51,422 nucleotides of DNA from an uncultured Bacilli bacterium (GTDB lineage Bacteria > Bacillota_I > Bacilli_A > RF39 > UBA660). The stretch lies in contig CAKPHZ010000009.1 in assembly GCA_934162265.1 (NCBI GenBank), positions 1-51,422 on the forward strand, written 5' to 3'. Made by a program: the position numbers and the translations under genes. Positions 8,328 through 17,328 of this stretch are shown one piece after another (within the stretch, counting starts at the first letter, position 1; the number at the start of each line of letters is the position of its first letter). The notes below the pieces were generated by a model that had not been told where the DNA came from, ran no database searches, and saw nothing but the letters and a program-made list of their open reading frames with translations.

Positions 8328-9644
8328 CTATACTCTTAAGAAAAATATTCCCCAAGAAAGAAGAAAAAAAGCAAAAGACAAAAACATTAAACATCTCTTA
8401 TCAATTTTCTTAAATGAAGAAAAATACCTCTTTATTAAAAGAATGCTTAAAAACAAAAAAGAAAAAAATAGAAAAATTACCGTTCTTTTCCCAGAAGCAA
8501 AAACAGTAGGAGAGAATCCCATCATAAGTCTACTACCACAACCTAGCAAAAGAATAAAAATAGGAATAATACATTTCTTTTTATCTAATTGATAAAATAA
8601 ATAAATCATCGTACAAAATAAGAAACCAATAAGTAATAACCAACAAATATTTGCCCTACTAAACACAAAAACATTTCCTACTTGAGTAAAGTAATTAAAT
8701 AATCCATACTGATAATTCTTAATTTCACAATATACTTTTAATAAAAAGATAAAAGTTAACATACCAAAATAAATAAACGAAATAACTCTAGGAAGTTTTT
8801 TTTCTACATTTCTAATAATACTTAGAAATAAAATAAAACTAAAAAAATAAATTATCCATGTACAATCTAATAAAATAGATGTACTAGAAACCATTCCTAA
8901 ATAAATTTTATCCATAATATTAGCATTGGTATAATCTGGATAATAATGAGCAAGTTCTATTCCCATTCTATTAGAATTACCTGGACAAGTCAAAATAAAA
9001 ATTAAACTTATTGTACTAGGTAAAACTAAAAGAATTGGATACCTTTTAGAACTTTTTTGAATAAAAGCATAAATAAAAAAAAATACTGATACAGCAAATA
9101 CTATACAAACAGCTTGCTCATGATTAATTGCATAAAGAATACTTAAAACACTAATAGGATACAAATATCTAGGAATTCTTTCATGATATAAATAAAATCT
9201 ATATGGTAAAAAACCTACCATCATCAAAGCAAGAGGCCATAAATAATTTAAAGAAGTTGCACAATAACCAGTTTCTCCTACAAGCAAAAAAGGATATAAT
9301 AACAAAACAAGACCTGTCAAAAGCAAATTCTTAAAAGATATTTTCTGAAAAAGCAAACGATTACAAGCACAAATAAATATAGTATAAACCAAACTATCTA
9401 ATATTCTCCATAAATAAAGATGACGGCTTAACACAACCAAAAATCCCTCAATAATAATACGACTAGACCAAGCAAAATATCTCATCTTCAAAAAAGAAAA
9501 TAAAGAATACTCTTCTAGCATAGAAGAAAAGTAAGAAGTATCATCTCCCCCAAATTTAGTAAAGCAATGAATAAAAAAAAGAAAAGAAAAAAAGACAAAA
9601 AGAAGAAAATAAGGACTTAAAAATTTTTTTCTATTTTTCTTCAT
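8328..9644 (-). CDS. DUF6056-like polytopic membrane protein (GT-C-like)
   Basis: A 438-residue protein with about 11 membrane helices. The first outer loop contains FGGDDTSYFS followed by RYFAWSSRIIIEG. The acidic pair plus the W-S-x-R segment are characteristic of DUF6056 and related membrane glycosyltransferases, where the acidic pair is the likely catalytic or metal site. The start codon lies within the last codons of galE (14-base overlap), indicating translational coupling. It would use a lipid-linked sugar on the outer face of the membrane; the sugar is not identifiable. Confidence 0.7.
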   Translation of the reverse strand: MKKNRKKFLSPYFLLFVFFSFLFFIHCFTKFGGDDTSYFSSMLEEYSLFSFLKMRYFAWSSRIIIEGFLVVLSRHLYLWRILDSLVYTIFICACNRLLFQKISFKNLLLTGLVLLLYPFLLVGETGYCATSLNYLWPLALMMVGFLPYRFYLYHERIPRYLYPISVLSILYAINHEQAVCIVFAVSVFFFIYAFIQKSSKRYPILLVLPSTISLIFILTCPGNSNRMGIELAHYYPDYTNANIMDKIYLGMVSSTSILLDCTWIIYFFSFILFLSIIRNVEKKLPRVISFIYFGMLTFIFLLKVYCEIKNYQYGLFNYFTQVGNVFVFSRANICWLLLIGFLFCTMIYLFYQLDKKKCIIPIFILLLGCGSRLMMGFSPTVFASGKRTVIFLFFSFLFLSILLIKRYFSSFKKIDKRCLMFLSFAFFLLSWGIFFLRV

Positions 9645-10641
9645 TATTCCTTAAATAAAATCCCCAACTATCTCTAACCATTTCTTCTATTCCATATTTA
9701 GCTTTAAAACCTAATTCTTCTTCAGCCTTTTTTACATCAGCATAACAAGAAGCAATATCTCCTGCTCGTCTTTCTTTTATTTCATAAGGAATACTTACCT
9801 TATTTACCTCTTCAAAACTCTTAACAATCTCAAGTACACTATATCCTCTTCCTGTTCCTAAATTATAAATAAATACTCCTGTATCCTTCATTGCCTTAGA
9901 AAGAGCCTTAACATGCCCAATAGCAAGATCTACAACATGAATATAATCCCTTACTCCCGTTCCATCCGGTGTATCATAATCAGAACCAAAAACATTTAAA
10001 TAAGGCAAATCACCACTAGCAACTTTTACAATATAAGGCATCAAATTATTAGGAATACCATTAGGATCATCCCCAATCAATCCACTACTATGAGCCCCAA
10101 TTGGATTAAAATATCTTAAAATTACAATAGACATATCTTTATCTGAAATAGCTAAATCCTTTAAAATATGTTCAATCATAAGCTTTGTTGTACCATAAGG
10201 ATTAGTTGTACCACCAACTGGATATTCTTCCTTAATTGGTACTACCTTACACTCCCCATAAACCGTCGCACTACTACTAAAAATAATTTTCTTCACTTTA
10301 AACTCTCTCATTACACTAAGTAATACCAAAGTACTATCTAAATTATTCTGATAATATTCCAAAGGCTTTTCAACCGATTCCCCTACTGCTTTTAATCCAG
10401 CAAAATGAATTACCGCATCAATTTTATGAGACTTAAAAATACTTCTTAAGAGTTCTTCATCTCTTACATCTCCTTCATAAAAAATAGGCTTTTTCTTTGT
10501 AATTTCTTCAATCTTAGAAATTACTTCCTTTTTAGAATTAACCAAATTATCAATAATTACCGTTTCTATTCCATGATTTAATAATTCTACTACTGTATGA
10601 CTACCAATATAACCACATCCACCTGTTACTAATATTTTCAT
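9631..10641 (-). CDS. galE: UDP-glucose 4-epimerase
   Basis: Interconverts UDP-glucose and UDP-galactose (or the GlcNAc pair) using bound NAD. It shows the Rossmann motif TGGCGYIGSH near the start, the catalytic Ser in SSSATVYGE (about 122-130), the Y-x-x-x-K in YGTTKLMIE (about 149-153), and the extended-SDR substrate region DGTGVRDYIHV. The length of 336 residues is standard. ATG 10641 is preferred because AGGAGG lies 8 bases upstream; a second ATG two codons earlier is too close to that site. It supplies galactose or GalNAc donors for the surrounding transferases. Confidence 0.95.
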   Translation of the reverse strand: MKILVTGGCGYIGSHTVVELLNHGIETVIIDNLVNSKKEVISKIEEITKKKPIFYEGDVRDEELLRSIFKSHKIDAVIHFAGLKAVGESVEKPLEYYQNNLDSTLVLLSVMREFKVKKIIFSSSATVYGECKVVPIKEEYPVGGTTNPYGTTKLMIEHILKDLAISDKDMSIVILRYFNPIGAHSSGLIGDDPNGIPNNLMPYIVKVASGDLPYLNVFGSDYDTPDGTGVRDYIHVVDLAIGHVKALSKAMKDTGVFIYNLGTGRGYSVLEIVKSFEEVNKVSIPYEIKERRAGDIASCYADVKKAEEELGFKAKYGIEEMVRDSWGFYLRNNEEK

Positions 10642-10652
10642 TTTCATTCCTC

Positions 10653-11096
10653 CTATAAAACCTTTCCTTCTTTATAACATGCATAAATATAACTAGGATT
10701 CTCATAATACATACTACTATTATAATTATCAATCTCTAAAATAATCCAAGAAGAAAGTACCTTTATTAAATTATCCACATAATATTCTGGACGATTATCT
10801 ATCATTATAATTAATCTCTTATAAACTTTACCAATATCATAATAACTAGGAATAGAATTTCCTACATCAATCTGAATACAATAATTTCCTTTTTCTATCC
10901 CACATTCTTCTATAAAATCAGAAGCCACCTTATCAATATTTTCAGCATGATAAACACTTGCCAATCGATAAATTTTTTCAATATTTTCTCTTCCTAACTT
11001 TGAAACAATAACACTTTTTTTATTTTTCGTTATTCTAGCAATATATTCAATTAAACTACAAGTATAAAATAAATCATTATCTTCTTGACGCTCCAT
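10653..11096 (-). CDS. Partner of DUF3990 protein, putative antitoxin or immunity factor
   Basis: A 147-residue soluble protein of no named family that I can assign with certainty. The N-terminal third (DLFYTCSLIEYIARITKN, VIVSKLGRENIEKIYRLA) is helical and resembles small proteins often encoded beside DUF3990 genes in Bacillota and Bacteroidota. Its ATG overlaps the stop of the DUF3990 gene in a TAATG arrangement, so the two are made together. Order is DUF3990 first, partner second. A neutralising role for the partner is inferred from the tight coupling, not shown. Confidence 0.6.
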   Translation of the reverse strand: MERQEDNDLFYTCSLIEYIARITKNKKSVIVSKLGRENIEKIYRLASVYHAENIDKVASDFIEECGIEKGNYCIQIDVGNSIPSYYDIGKVYKRLIIMIDNRPEYYVDNLIKVLSSWIILEIDNYNSSMYYENPSYIYACYKEGKVL

Positions 11097-11551
11097 TATA
11101 CCTCTTCCTCACAATCAATAAAATTTAAACAATTCAAAGATTTTTCTGTACAAAAAGCAATTTGATGAGTAGGATATTTAAACTTTGCTAATTCCCAAAA
11201 AGCTTCTCTTGTAATAACACCATTCATCAAATCTGTAATATAATTATAGATTTGATCATCAGCCATTGGACCAATTACAATATCAAAATCATGCTTTTTC
11301 CCACTTCTACTTTGAATAATAAAATCTAACCATTCCTCAGTCATTAAAGTAAATTCCTTTATTCGTAAATTCCTATTTTCATGATATTCATAAATATTTA
11401 CAACACTACTTTTATATTTCAAAGACCATTTTCTAGCCTGTTCTTTCAAAATAGTACAATAAAAACCATTTCCAAAATCTTTAGTAAACTGCCCAATAAG
11501 AATTTTAGGATTATCTACTTTAATATAACTACCATGATATACAACTTGCAT
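11096..11551 (-). CDS. DUF3990 protein, ADP-ribosyltransferase-like
   Basis: A 151-residue protein. The start VVYHGSYIKVDNP, the segment KDFGNGFYCTILKEQARKW and the end HQIAFCTEKSLNCLNFI match DUF3990, a family with the H-Y-x type ADP-ribosyltransferase fold: Y-H-G-S and G-x-G-F-Y-x-T supply the NAD-binding residues, and the FDIVIGPMADD loop would carry the acidic residue. AGGAGG precedes the ATG. It is the odd one out in a sugar cluster, lying between galE and a GtrA gene, and forms a coupled pair with the next gene. A toxin/modifier role is likely but the target is unknown. Confidence 0.75.
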   Translation of the reverse strand: MQVVYHGSYIKVDNPKILIGQFTKDFGNGFYCTILKEQARKWSLKYKSSVVNIYEYHENRNLRIKEFTLMTEEWLDFIIQSRSGKKHDFDIVIGPMADDQIYNYITDLMNGVITREAFWELAKFKYPTHQIAFCTEKSLNCLNFIDCEEEV

Positions 11552-11560
11552 AATATCCTC

Positions 11561-12019
11561 CTACTCTAAAAATTTCTTTCTCGTCACAAAATTAAAAATC
11601 ATCACAAATACCGTAGCAATAACTTTAGATATCATATAATAAACATGACAAATATCTGTTACTACCCAGACTAATAAATCATTCAACCCTAACCCTATTA
11701 TACTACAAACCATAAAAATAACAAAGTTTCTTCCCTGACTTTTACTCTTATCTACATCAAAAACAAAAGTTAAACTAGCAAAATAATTATAAATAACAGA
11801 AATAGCAAAAGATAAACTATTTGCAACAACAACATTAAAATGACATACTTCCTTAAATAAATATAAAAAGATAAAATCAATTAAAGTAGCAATAACACCC
11901 ACAATCGCAAAATTAAATATTTGTACCAATAAATGTACCTTATCTTCACTTAAATTCAAATGAAGTACTTTTAATCCCCACTGAATAAATCTCAAACTAT
12001 AATTCTTTTTTTCTTTCAT
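11561..12019 (-). CDS. GtrA-like membrane protein
   Basis: A 152-residue protein with four membrane helices (about 31-50, 57-77, 92-112, 120-140) and the GtrA-family core FAIVGVIATLIDFIFLYL followed by NSLSFAISVIYNYFASLTFVF. GtrA-family proteins are thought to flip or help deliver undecaprenyl-phosphate sugars. GtrB-like and GT-C genes lie 1.4-4 kb upstream on the same strand, so a GtrABC-like side-chain module is the natural reading. Confidence 0.88.
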   Translation of the reverse strand: MKEKKNYSLRFIQWGLKVLHLNLSEDKVHLLVQIFNFAIVGVIATLIDFIFLYLFKEVCHFNVVVANSLSFAISVIYNYFASLTFVFDVDKSKSQGRNFVIFMVCSIIGLGLNDLLVWVVTDICHVYYMISKVIATVFVMIFNFVTRKKFLE

Positions 12020-12034
12020 TTTTTAAATCTCCTT

Positions 12035-13282
12035 TTAATTAATATAACTAGCAAGAGTGGCAACCGAATCATTTCCACCAACGACAAATCTTGGTACCTT
12101 ATATTTATCAACACCTCTTCTAGCCTTTATGCCTCCCCCAGCAAAAGCCATCGTAAATCCAGTCTGTTTCAACGCTTCAATAACATGATTATCATATTGA
12201 TAAAATGGATAACAAAAATAAGTCGTTCCATTTAAAGAAGATTTACTTTGATTTAAATCTTCAACAATTGTATCAAAAGAAGCATTCACTAGTGATCCAT
12301 AAGCCCCATGTAAATTCCAAGTATGAGAAGCAATTTCTAAATTTTTACTCGCATAATCAGTAACTGGAGCTAAACTCCCAATCAAAAACAATACACCATG
12401 CAAATCATACTTCTCTAGTTTTGAAATTGCTCGTGACACAAACCATCCATCATCAATTGTAATCACAACACTCTTCTTTGGTAAATCAATCTTACCATCT
12501 AAATAATCTTCTAACTCTTTTAATGTTGCCGTATAAAAACCATTTTCTTTAATATATTTTAAATGTTCATCAAATAAATTCTCATTCATACAAATAGAAG
12601 ATGGTGAACAACTACTTTTCTCTTCATCACTTATCGTAAAATGATAATTTAAAACAGCAATTCCATTTCCTTTACCAACTGACGAAACTTCTTTCTTAAC
12701 TTCAACTTTAGGTACCTCATTAACTTTTAAATGAACTTTCTTTTGAACTGTATTTCCATATTTATCAGCACCAACAATATTTAAATCATATTCCCCAACT
12801 TTAGATTGCATTTCAATTAACTTACTTTCATCAGGAGAAGAAATTGAACATTCTGACAAATCTGTACAACTTTCAACAAAAGAATTTAAATTAATTTCTT
12901 CTCCTTGTTTAATTTCAATATCTTTAACCTCTAAAACAGGTGAAACAGTATCTACAACATAAATATTTCCATAATAAATCGTCTTCTTTTTCAGTATTTT
13001 ATCTAAAACACTCCTCTTCTTCTTAGAAATAATATAAGAATACTTTCCCACTTTATCCTTATATTCACTATTACTTAGCTCATATTCATCATATCTAAAA
13101 TCTTTATTTCCTAAATAATCTTTAATATTATTTGTTAACTTACCACCTAACTCTACTCTCAATTCTTTTATCTGAGGCTCCTCCCTTTGTCCATCAAGCA
13201 ATACTACACCAACTATTCCTACTACCATAATCGTAAAAACGATCCCTGTAACTAATATTACTTTTTTTCTTCTCTTACGCAA
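12035..13282 (-). CDS. Membrane-anchored polysaccharide deacetylase with Ig-like stalk
   Basis: A 415-residue protein. A single N-terminal membrane helix (about 8-28) anchors it, followed by a region with an Ig-like/DUF5011-type domain (about 110-187, PVLEVKDIEIKQGEEI and YDLNIVGADKYGN). Residues 205-415 form a NodB-type deacetylase: AVLNYHF, the metal/base motif VITIDDGW (about 274), and the H-x-x-x-H-equivalent EIASHTWNLHG. It would remove N-acetyl groups from wall glycan outside the cell, which commonly gives lysozyme resistance or modifies surface polymer. It is transcribed before gtrA in the same module. Confidence 0.9.
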   Translation of the reverse strand: MRKRRKKVILVTGIVFTIMVVGIVGVVLLDGQREEPQIKELRVELGGKLTNNIKDYLGNKDFRYDEYELSNSEYKDKVGKYSYIISKKKRSVLDKILKKKTIYYGNIYVVDTVSPVLEVKDIEIKQGEEINLNSFVESCTDLSECSISSPDESKLIEMQSKVGEYDLNIVGADKYGNTVQKKVHLKVNEVPKVEVKKEVSSVGKGNGIAVLNYHFTISDEEKSSCSPSSICMNENLFDEHLKYIKENGFYTATLKELEDYLDGKIDLPKKSVVITIDDGWFVSRAISKLEKYDLHGVLFLIGSLAPVTDYASKNLEIASHTWNLHGAYGSLVNASFDTIVEDLNQSKSSLNGTTYFCYPFYQYDNHVIEALKQTGFTMAFAGGGIKARRGVDKYKVPRFVVGGNDSVATLASYIN

Positions 13283-13335
13283 ACTACTTCACTCCTTATT
13301 AATAACAAATAAATTTCAAATTAATCATACAATAA

Positions 13336-13464
13336 TTATCTAATTTCATCAACTAATTGACAACATTTGCGATAAATTTCAGATTCTTCTCCATATCTAC
13401 TTTTAACATTCTCTTCACTCAATTCCTATTCTAAAGCAATTTTAAAACAATTTCTTACCACCAC
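13336..13464 (-). pseudogene. Remnant of a gene 3' end (unknown, transferase-like tail)
   Basis: The minus-strand frame ending at TAA 13336-13338 reads as a charged helical tail. After an in-frame TAG it continues ELSEENVKSRYGEESEIYRK and then ends in KCCQLVDEIR-like residues; before the TAG it reads VVRNCFKIALE. There is no start codon. Such a tail is common at the C-terminus of GT4 and related enzymes. The gap between the deacetylase and the GT-C gene is otherwise empty, so this looks like the residue of a deleted gene. Confidence 0.45.
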
Positions 13465-15026
13465 TAAAGAATATAAGAATCGACTTCTGATTGATTCTTT
13501 TTATGATATAAAAGATAAGTATAAAAAAATTCTCTTTCTTGAACCTTTTTACTACTCACTAATTCATAATGATTTAAAATATTAGGATTTATCTCTTTCA
13601 TATGAATTCCTCTTCTTAACACAATATAATCAAACTTTTGCTCTCTTATTTCTTCATCCAATCTTTCCTTCATCCCAGGAATAAATGCATTTTGCTTTTC
13701 AAAATATTTAGTATTTGGTAAAATTCGACTAGCAAAATAAAATCCTCCATCCAAAAATCCATAATTCAATAAAGTTTTTCCTCCCCCTTCTTGAATAACT
13801 TTTGCAAATTGATATTGTACCAAATCCTCTTTTTTATTTTTAGCATACATCAAATTAGGAGAACTAAAAACAAATATTAATGAACAAAAAATAACAACAA
13901 AAGAAGTATAAATCCGTATTTTTTTCTCTTTAAAATTAACTTTTTCCTCCAATAATAAAAATAAACTAATAAAACCAATCAAACAAAAAGGCAATACCAT
14001 TAAAAAATAATAATAAAAATCCTTTGCCCCATAATAAATTCCTAAAGTTCCTAAAGAAAAAAATAAAATAAACGATACCTTTCCCTTTCGAGATAACTTT
14101 CCACGAACAAGAAAATAAATCATCCCTAAATCAATCAAATGAAAAACAATTACATTTGTTGTCAGCTTTTTATAGAAAGAAAGAAATATCATCTCTATTC
14201 GAATAAGTAAAGGAAGCTTTTTAGTATAATCAAATATATTAAAAATAAAATACGTATTAATAAAAACATCAAGTCCATGATGAAAATAAAAATAAAGACA
14301 AAATCCCAAAATAGGAATACTCATTCCTAGTAAAAAGAGAACACAAGAGAAAAGACTTTTGAAGTATTCTCTTGAAAAAAGAAAACAAAAAAACAAACAC
14401 ATCATAAAAGCAAAAGGAAAACCTAAGAAAGTAAACTTAATCATTGCCATTACCCCCGCAAAAAAACCATCCCAAAAAAGAGTTTTTTTCCTAATACTAC
14501 CCTTAACAAAATAGTAAAGCAAATCATATAATATCTTCATCAATATCGGCAAACAAAACTCCTCAGCAGAACCACCACTACTAAAGAAAATACTTCCCGC
14601 AATTAAACTAGCAAAAAGAGGCAAAATAAAATAAACATATTTCTTCTCCAAAAACAATGTAATGACTTTCCCAGAAAAATATAAAAACCAAGTATAGCAA
14701 ACAACTTCTAAAAGAAAAATAGGCAAAAAAGAATACGGAAGAATCCAAGAAGAAAGCATAAAAATTAAATATAAAAGTGGCCCTTTTTGCTCAAATAAAT
14801 CTAGGTAAGGTAAAATTCCATGTCGCCACGAAATACCAACCGTATAAAAAGCATTCTCATCTACCCAATTATTAAAAGGATAAAGAGGAGAATTCTTTGA
14901 ACAAAAAAATAAAATAACAAAAGAAAGAAAAAAACAAAAAAGAAAGAAAAAATACTTATCTCTAAATTTATCTCTAAACTTATCTTTAAATTTATTTTTA
15001 GAAAATTTTTTTAAAATACATTTCAT
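13464..15026 (-). CDS. GT39/ArnT-like polytopic membrane glycosyltransferase
   Basis: A 520-residue protein with about 10-11 membrane helices and a C-terminal soluble region from about 400. The first outer loop carries NNWVDENAFYTVG (catalytic Asp-Glu pair) then DLFEQKGPLLYL, a pattern of GT-C enzymes of the PMT/ArnT superfamily, which move sugar from polyprenyl phosphate to an acceptor outside the cell. The N-terminus has a short basic repeat (KFKDKFRDKFRDK) from a local 12-base duplication. It is 15 bases downstream of the GtrB-like gene that would make its donor. Confidence 0.8.
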   Translation of the reverse strand: MKCILKKFSKNKFKDKFRDKFRDKYFFFLFCFFLSFVILFFCSKNSPLYPFNNWVDENAFYTVGISWRHGILPYLDLFEQKGPLLYLIFMLSSWILPYSFLPIFLLEVVCYTWFLYFSGKVITLFLEKKYVYFILPLFASLIAGSIFFSSGGSAEEFCLPILMKILYDLLYYFVKGSIRKKTLFWDGFFAGVMAMIKFTFLGFPFAFMMCLFFCFLFSREYFKSLFSCVLFLLGMSIPILGFCLYFYFHHGLDVFINTYFIFNIFDYTKKLPLLIRIEMIFLSFYKKLTTNVIVFHLIDLGMIYFLVRGKLSRKGKVSFILFFSLGTLGIYYGAKDFYYYFLMVLPFCLIGFISLFLLLEEKVNFKEKKIRIYTSFVVIFCSLIFVFSSPNLMYAKNKKEDLVQYQFAKVIQEGGGKTLLNYGFLDGGFYFASRILPNTKYFEKQNAFIPGMKERLDEEIREQKFDYIVLRRGIHMKEINPNILNHYELVSSKKVQEREFFYTYLLYHKKNQSEVDSYIL

Positions 15027-15041
15027 CTCTTACCTCTTACG

Positions 15042-15992
15042 TTAATCTTTAGAAACTAAATAGTCTGTAACTAAATATCTAGGTCTTGCCTTTGTTTCAC
15101 TATAAATCTTTCCAATATATTCCCCAATAATTCCAAGAGATAGCATTTGTATTCCTCCTAAAAGCCATAAAGAACAAACAATAAAAGTCCATCCATCCAC
15201 TGTATTTCCTAATACTTTTTGAATAATAGAATAAAGAATCATCCAAAAACTAAGAAATAAAATTATAACTCCTACATTTAAAATCAAACGAATAGGCTTA
15301 ACACTAAAAGAAGTAATCCCATCCCACGCAAAATTTAACATCTTCTTCAAAGGATACTTACTCTTCCCAGCAAATCTTTCTTTTCTCTCATAATAAACAA
15401 TATCACTCTTAAATCCAATTAAAGGAAATATTCCTCTTAAAAATAAATTAACTTCTCTATAATCCTTTAATGAATCTAATACTCTTCTTGAAGTAAGTCG
15501 ATAATCAGCATGATTATAAATAACATCTACGCCAAGCATCTTCATTACCCGATAAAAACCTTGGGCTGTTGTCCTTTTAAAGAAACTATCTTTCTTCCTA
15601 CTATTTCTAACCCCATAAACAACATCAGCGCCTTCTTTTCTTTTCTCAATCATTAAATCTATAGCATCAATATCATCCTGTAAATCAGCATCCATACTAA
15701 TGACAATATCAGCATCATCTTTAACCGACAAAAGACCTGCTAATAAAGCATTCTGATGTCCTCTATTTCTCGATAAATTAATTCCTCCAAAAAGCTTATC
15801 TCCCTGATAAAATTGTTGAATTAAGTCCCAAGTCTTATCCTTAGATCCATCATTAACAAATATTACTTTAGATTGTTTATCAATCTTTTTATTTTGAATT
15901 AAAGTATTCATTTTTTTCTTTAATTCAGTCTTTGTTTTATCTAAAACCTCTTCCTCATTATAACAAGGAATAACAATATATAACTTTTCCAT
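15042..15992 (-). CDS. GtrB-like polyprenyl-phosphate glycosyltransferase (GT2)
   Basis: A 316-residue GT2 enzyme: YIVIPCYNEEEV at the start, the metal motif ISMDADLQDD (about 96-105), GVRNSRKKDSFFKR, and the R-x-x-RFAGKSKY acceptor-loop segment. Two C-terminal membrane helices (about 235-257 and 270-292) are typical of GtrB/DPM-type synthases that make Und-P-glucose or a related Und-P-sugar. It is the first gene after an internal promoter and feeds the GT-C gene directly downstream. Confidence 0.92.
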   Translation of the reverse strand: MEKLYIVIPCYNEEEVLDKTKTELKKKMNTLIQNKKIDKQSKVIFVNDGSKDKTWDLIQQFYQGDKLFGGINLSRNRGHQNALLAGLLSVKDDADIVISMDADLQDDIDAIDLMIEKRKEGADVVYGVRNSRKKDSFFKRTTAQGFYRVMKMLGVDVIYNHADYRLTSRRVLDSLKDYREVNLFLRGIFPLIGFKSDIVYYERKERFAGKSKYPLKKMLNFAWDGITSFSVKPIRLILNVGVIILFLSFWMILYSIIQKVLGNTVDGWTFIVCSLWLLGGIQMLSLGIIGEYIGKIYSETKARPRYLVTDYLVSKD

Positions 15993-16049
15993 CTCAATAC
16001 ACTTATTTTTTTATTAAAATACTTAAAAATAACTCTCCTTCTTATTTCT

Positions 16050-16079
16050 ATTATAACTAATAAATAAAAAGAAAGTAAA
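16050..16079 (-). promoter_or_regulatory. Likely SigA promoter for the GtrB-like module
   Basis: On the minus strand TTTACT (16074-16079) and a perfect TATAAT (16050-16055) are 18 bases apart, 58 bases before the GtrB-like start. The -35 box overlaps the stem of the terminator just upstream. Confidence 0.55.
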
Positions 16080-16100
16080 GCAAATATCAGTTGCTTTACT
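16064..16100 (-). terminator. Strong internal terminator of the polysaccharide cluster
   Basis: A perfect 10-bp stem, AGTAAAGCAA / TTGCTTTACT, with a 7-base loop, followed on the minus strand by TTCTTTTT. It ends transcription coming from the GT2 gene at 16353-17324. Confidence 0.85.
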
Positions 16101-16171
16101 CTAAATTTGTCAATCAATTTAATTAAATATAAACCTATTATATTATTCAATTAAATTTTCTTAAATTATTT

Positions 16172-16335
16172 TTAAATATACCATATTTTTTTATTATTTA
16201 AGATAAATAATACATCATTAAATTTTTTCAATATAACATTACTTATACAAATTATAAAATCAAAAATATCTATAACATTGACAACAGATGCCTTATTATT
16301 TCTCGACCAAATATATTTATCATCAATAGTATATT
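16172..16335 (-). pseudogene. Possible gene remnant in a 360-base gap
   Basis: The 15993-16352 gap contains no complete gene. One minus-strand frame stays open for 54 codons, with coherent composition (TIDDKYIWSRNNKASVV near its start, NNKKIWYI at its end) but no start codon and no recognised family. It may be the 3' part of a deleted transferase or acyltransferase, or a chance open frame. Confidence 0.3.
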
Positions 16336-16352
16336 AACTACTTATCAATGAT

Positions 16353-17324
16353 TTACTCAACTCTTATCTTTCCTTTTTTTAAAAAATCAATAAGTATTGA
16401 CAAAAGTCTTAATTTATAACAAATTACAAAAACATTCACAATAAAATTAATTTTTAAAGTTTCATATTTTAAATATCTAGTTTTAAATCTTAAATTCATC
16501 TTTTTTAGTACATACCGATACCAATTTATATTATTTTTAAATTTTTTTACCAAAACGGCTGTAGAAAAATCATCAAGAGCAAGCAATACATCTAAAACAA
16601 TAGACTTAAGATAAAAGTATGATAATAACTGCTTATCAAAAAAATTATAATCTATTTCTTTATCAATACATTTTAATACATCTGTTATACTATTACTATT
16701 TTTTGCATTTAAAGTATGAGTAACAGATTCTGGATTTTTTAGTCGACAATATCCAGAAGATGCAGAAATACTAATTTTATTCGTTTTAGAATAGCATTCT
16801 AATAAAAAATAAGCATCTTCACTAATTTTAAACTTTTTAAATAAAATATCATTATCTAAAATCAAACTAGATAAAAACATCTTTCCACCAATAGAGCAAT
16901 ATTTAAATTTAGTCCATGGATTATCTTGAATATTTTCAGTAAAAAGTAAAGAACCATTAATATCATAACTCTTAAACCCAGAAATAACTATATCATTTTT
17001 AGAAATATCTTCATATAATTTAACCAAATAATCCAACTCAATCCAATCATCACTATCAAGAAAAAATATATATTTTCCAGAAACATGTTTTATTCCCAAA
17101 TTTCTAGCAGCTCCTACCCCTTTATTAGTTTGTGAAAAAACTTTTATTATCTTAGGATATTGTTTTTCATATTTTTGTAAAAATTTCAATGAATTATCTT
17201 TTGAACCATCATTTACTAAAATAAGTTCAACATCTTTATAAGTTTGATTGATAACACTTTCTATACATTTATCTATAAACTTTTCAGCATTATAAACTGG
17301 AACAATCACACTAATTTTGTCCAT
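16353..17324 (-). CDS. GT2 glycosyltransferase
   Basis: A 323-residue family 2 transferase. It has ISVIVPVYNAEKF at the start, ELILVNDGSKDNS (about 38-50), GVGAARNLGI and FLDSDDW (about 87-93), the DxD metal site. The start is placed at ATG 17324 because GGTAGG lies upstream and this start lies after the stop of the previous gene; the longer frame would overlap that gene by 35 bases and add 13 residues without homology. The C-terminal 100 residues are variable, as usual in acceptor-binding parts. The next gene upstream is a paralogue (nearly identical N-terminal motifs), suggesting duplication. Confidence 0.9.
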   Translation of the reverse strand: MDKISVIVPVYNAEKFIDKCIESVINQTYKDVELILVNDGSKDNSLKFLQKYEKQYPKIIKVFSQTNKGVGAARNLGIKHVSGKYIFFLDSDDWIELDYLVKLYEDISKNDIVISGFKSYDINGSLLFTENIQDNPWTKFKYCSIGGKMFLSSLILDNDILFKKFKISEDAYFLLECYSKTNKISISASSGYCRLKNPESVTHTLNAKNSNSITDVLKCIDKEIDYNFFDKQLLSYFYLKSIVLDVLLALDDFSTAVLVKKFKNNINWYRYVLKKMNLRFKTRYLKYETLKINFIVNVFVICYKLRLLSILIDFLKKGKIRVE

Positions 17325-17328
17325 AAAA

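Noticed and set aside
15941..16150. Minus-strand open frame of 69 codons after the GtrB-like gene's start
   Set aside because: It runs through a clear terminator and promoter and into the GtrB gene in another frame; no ribosome site or family match.
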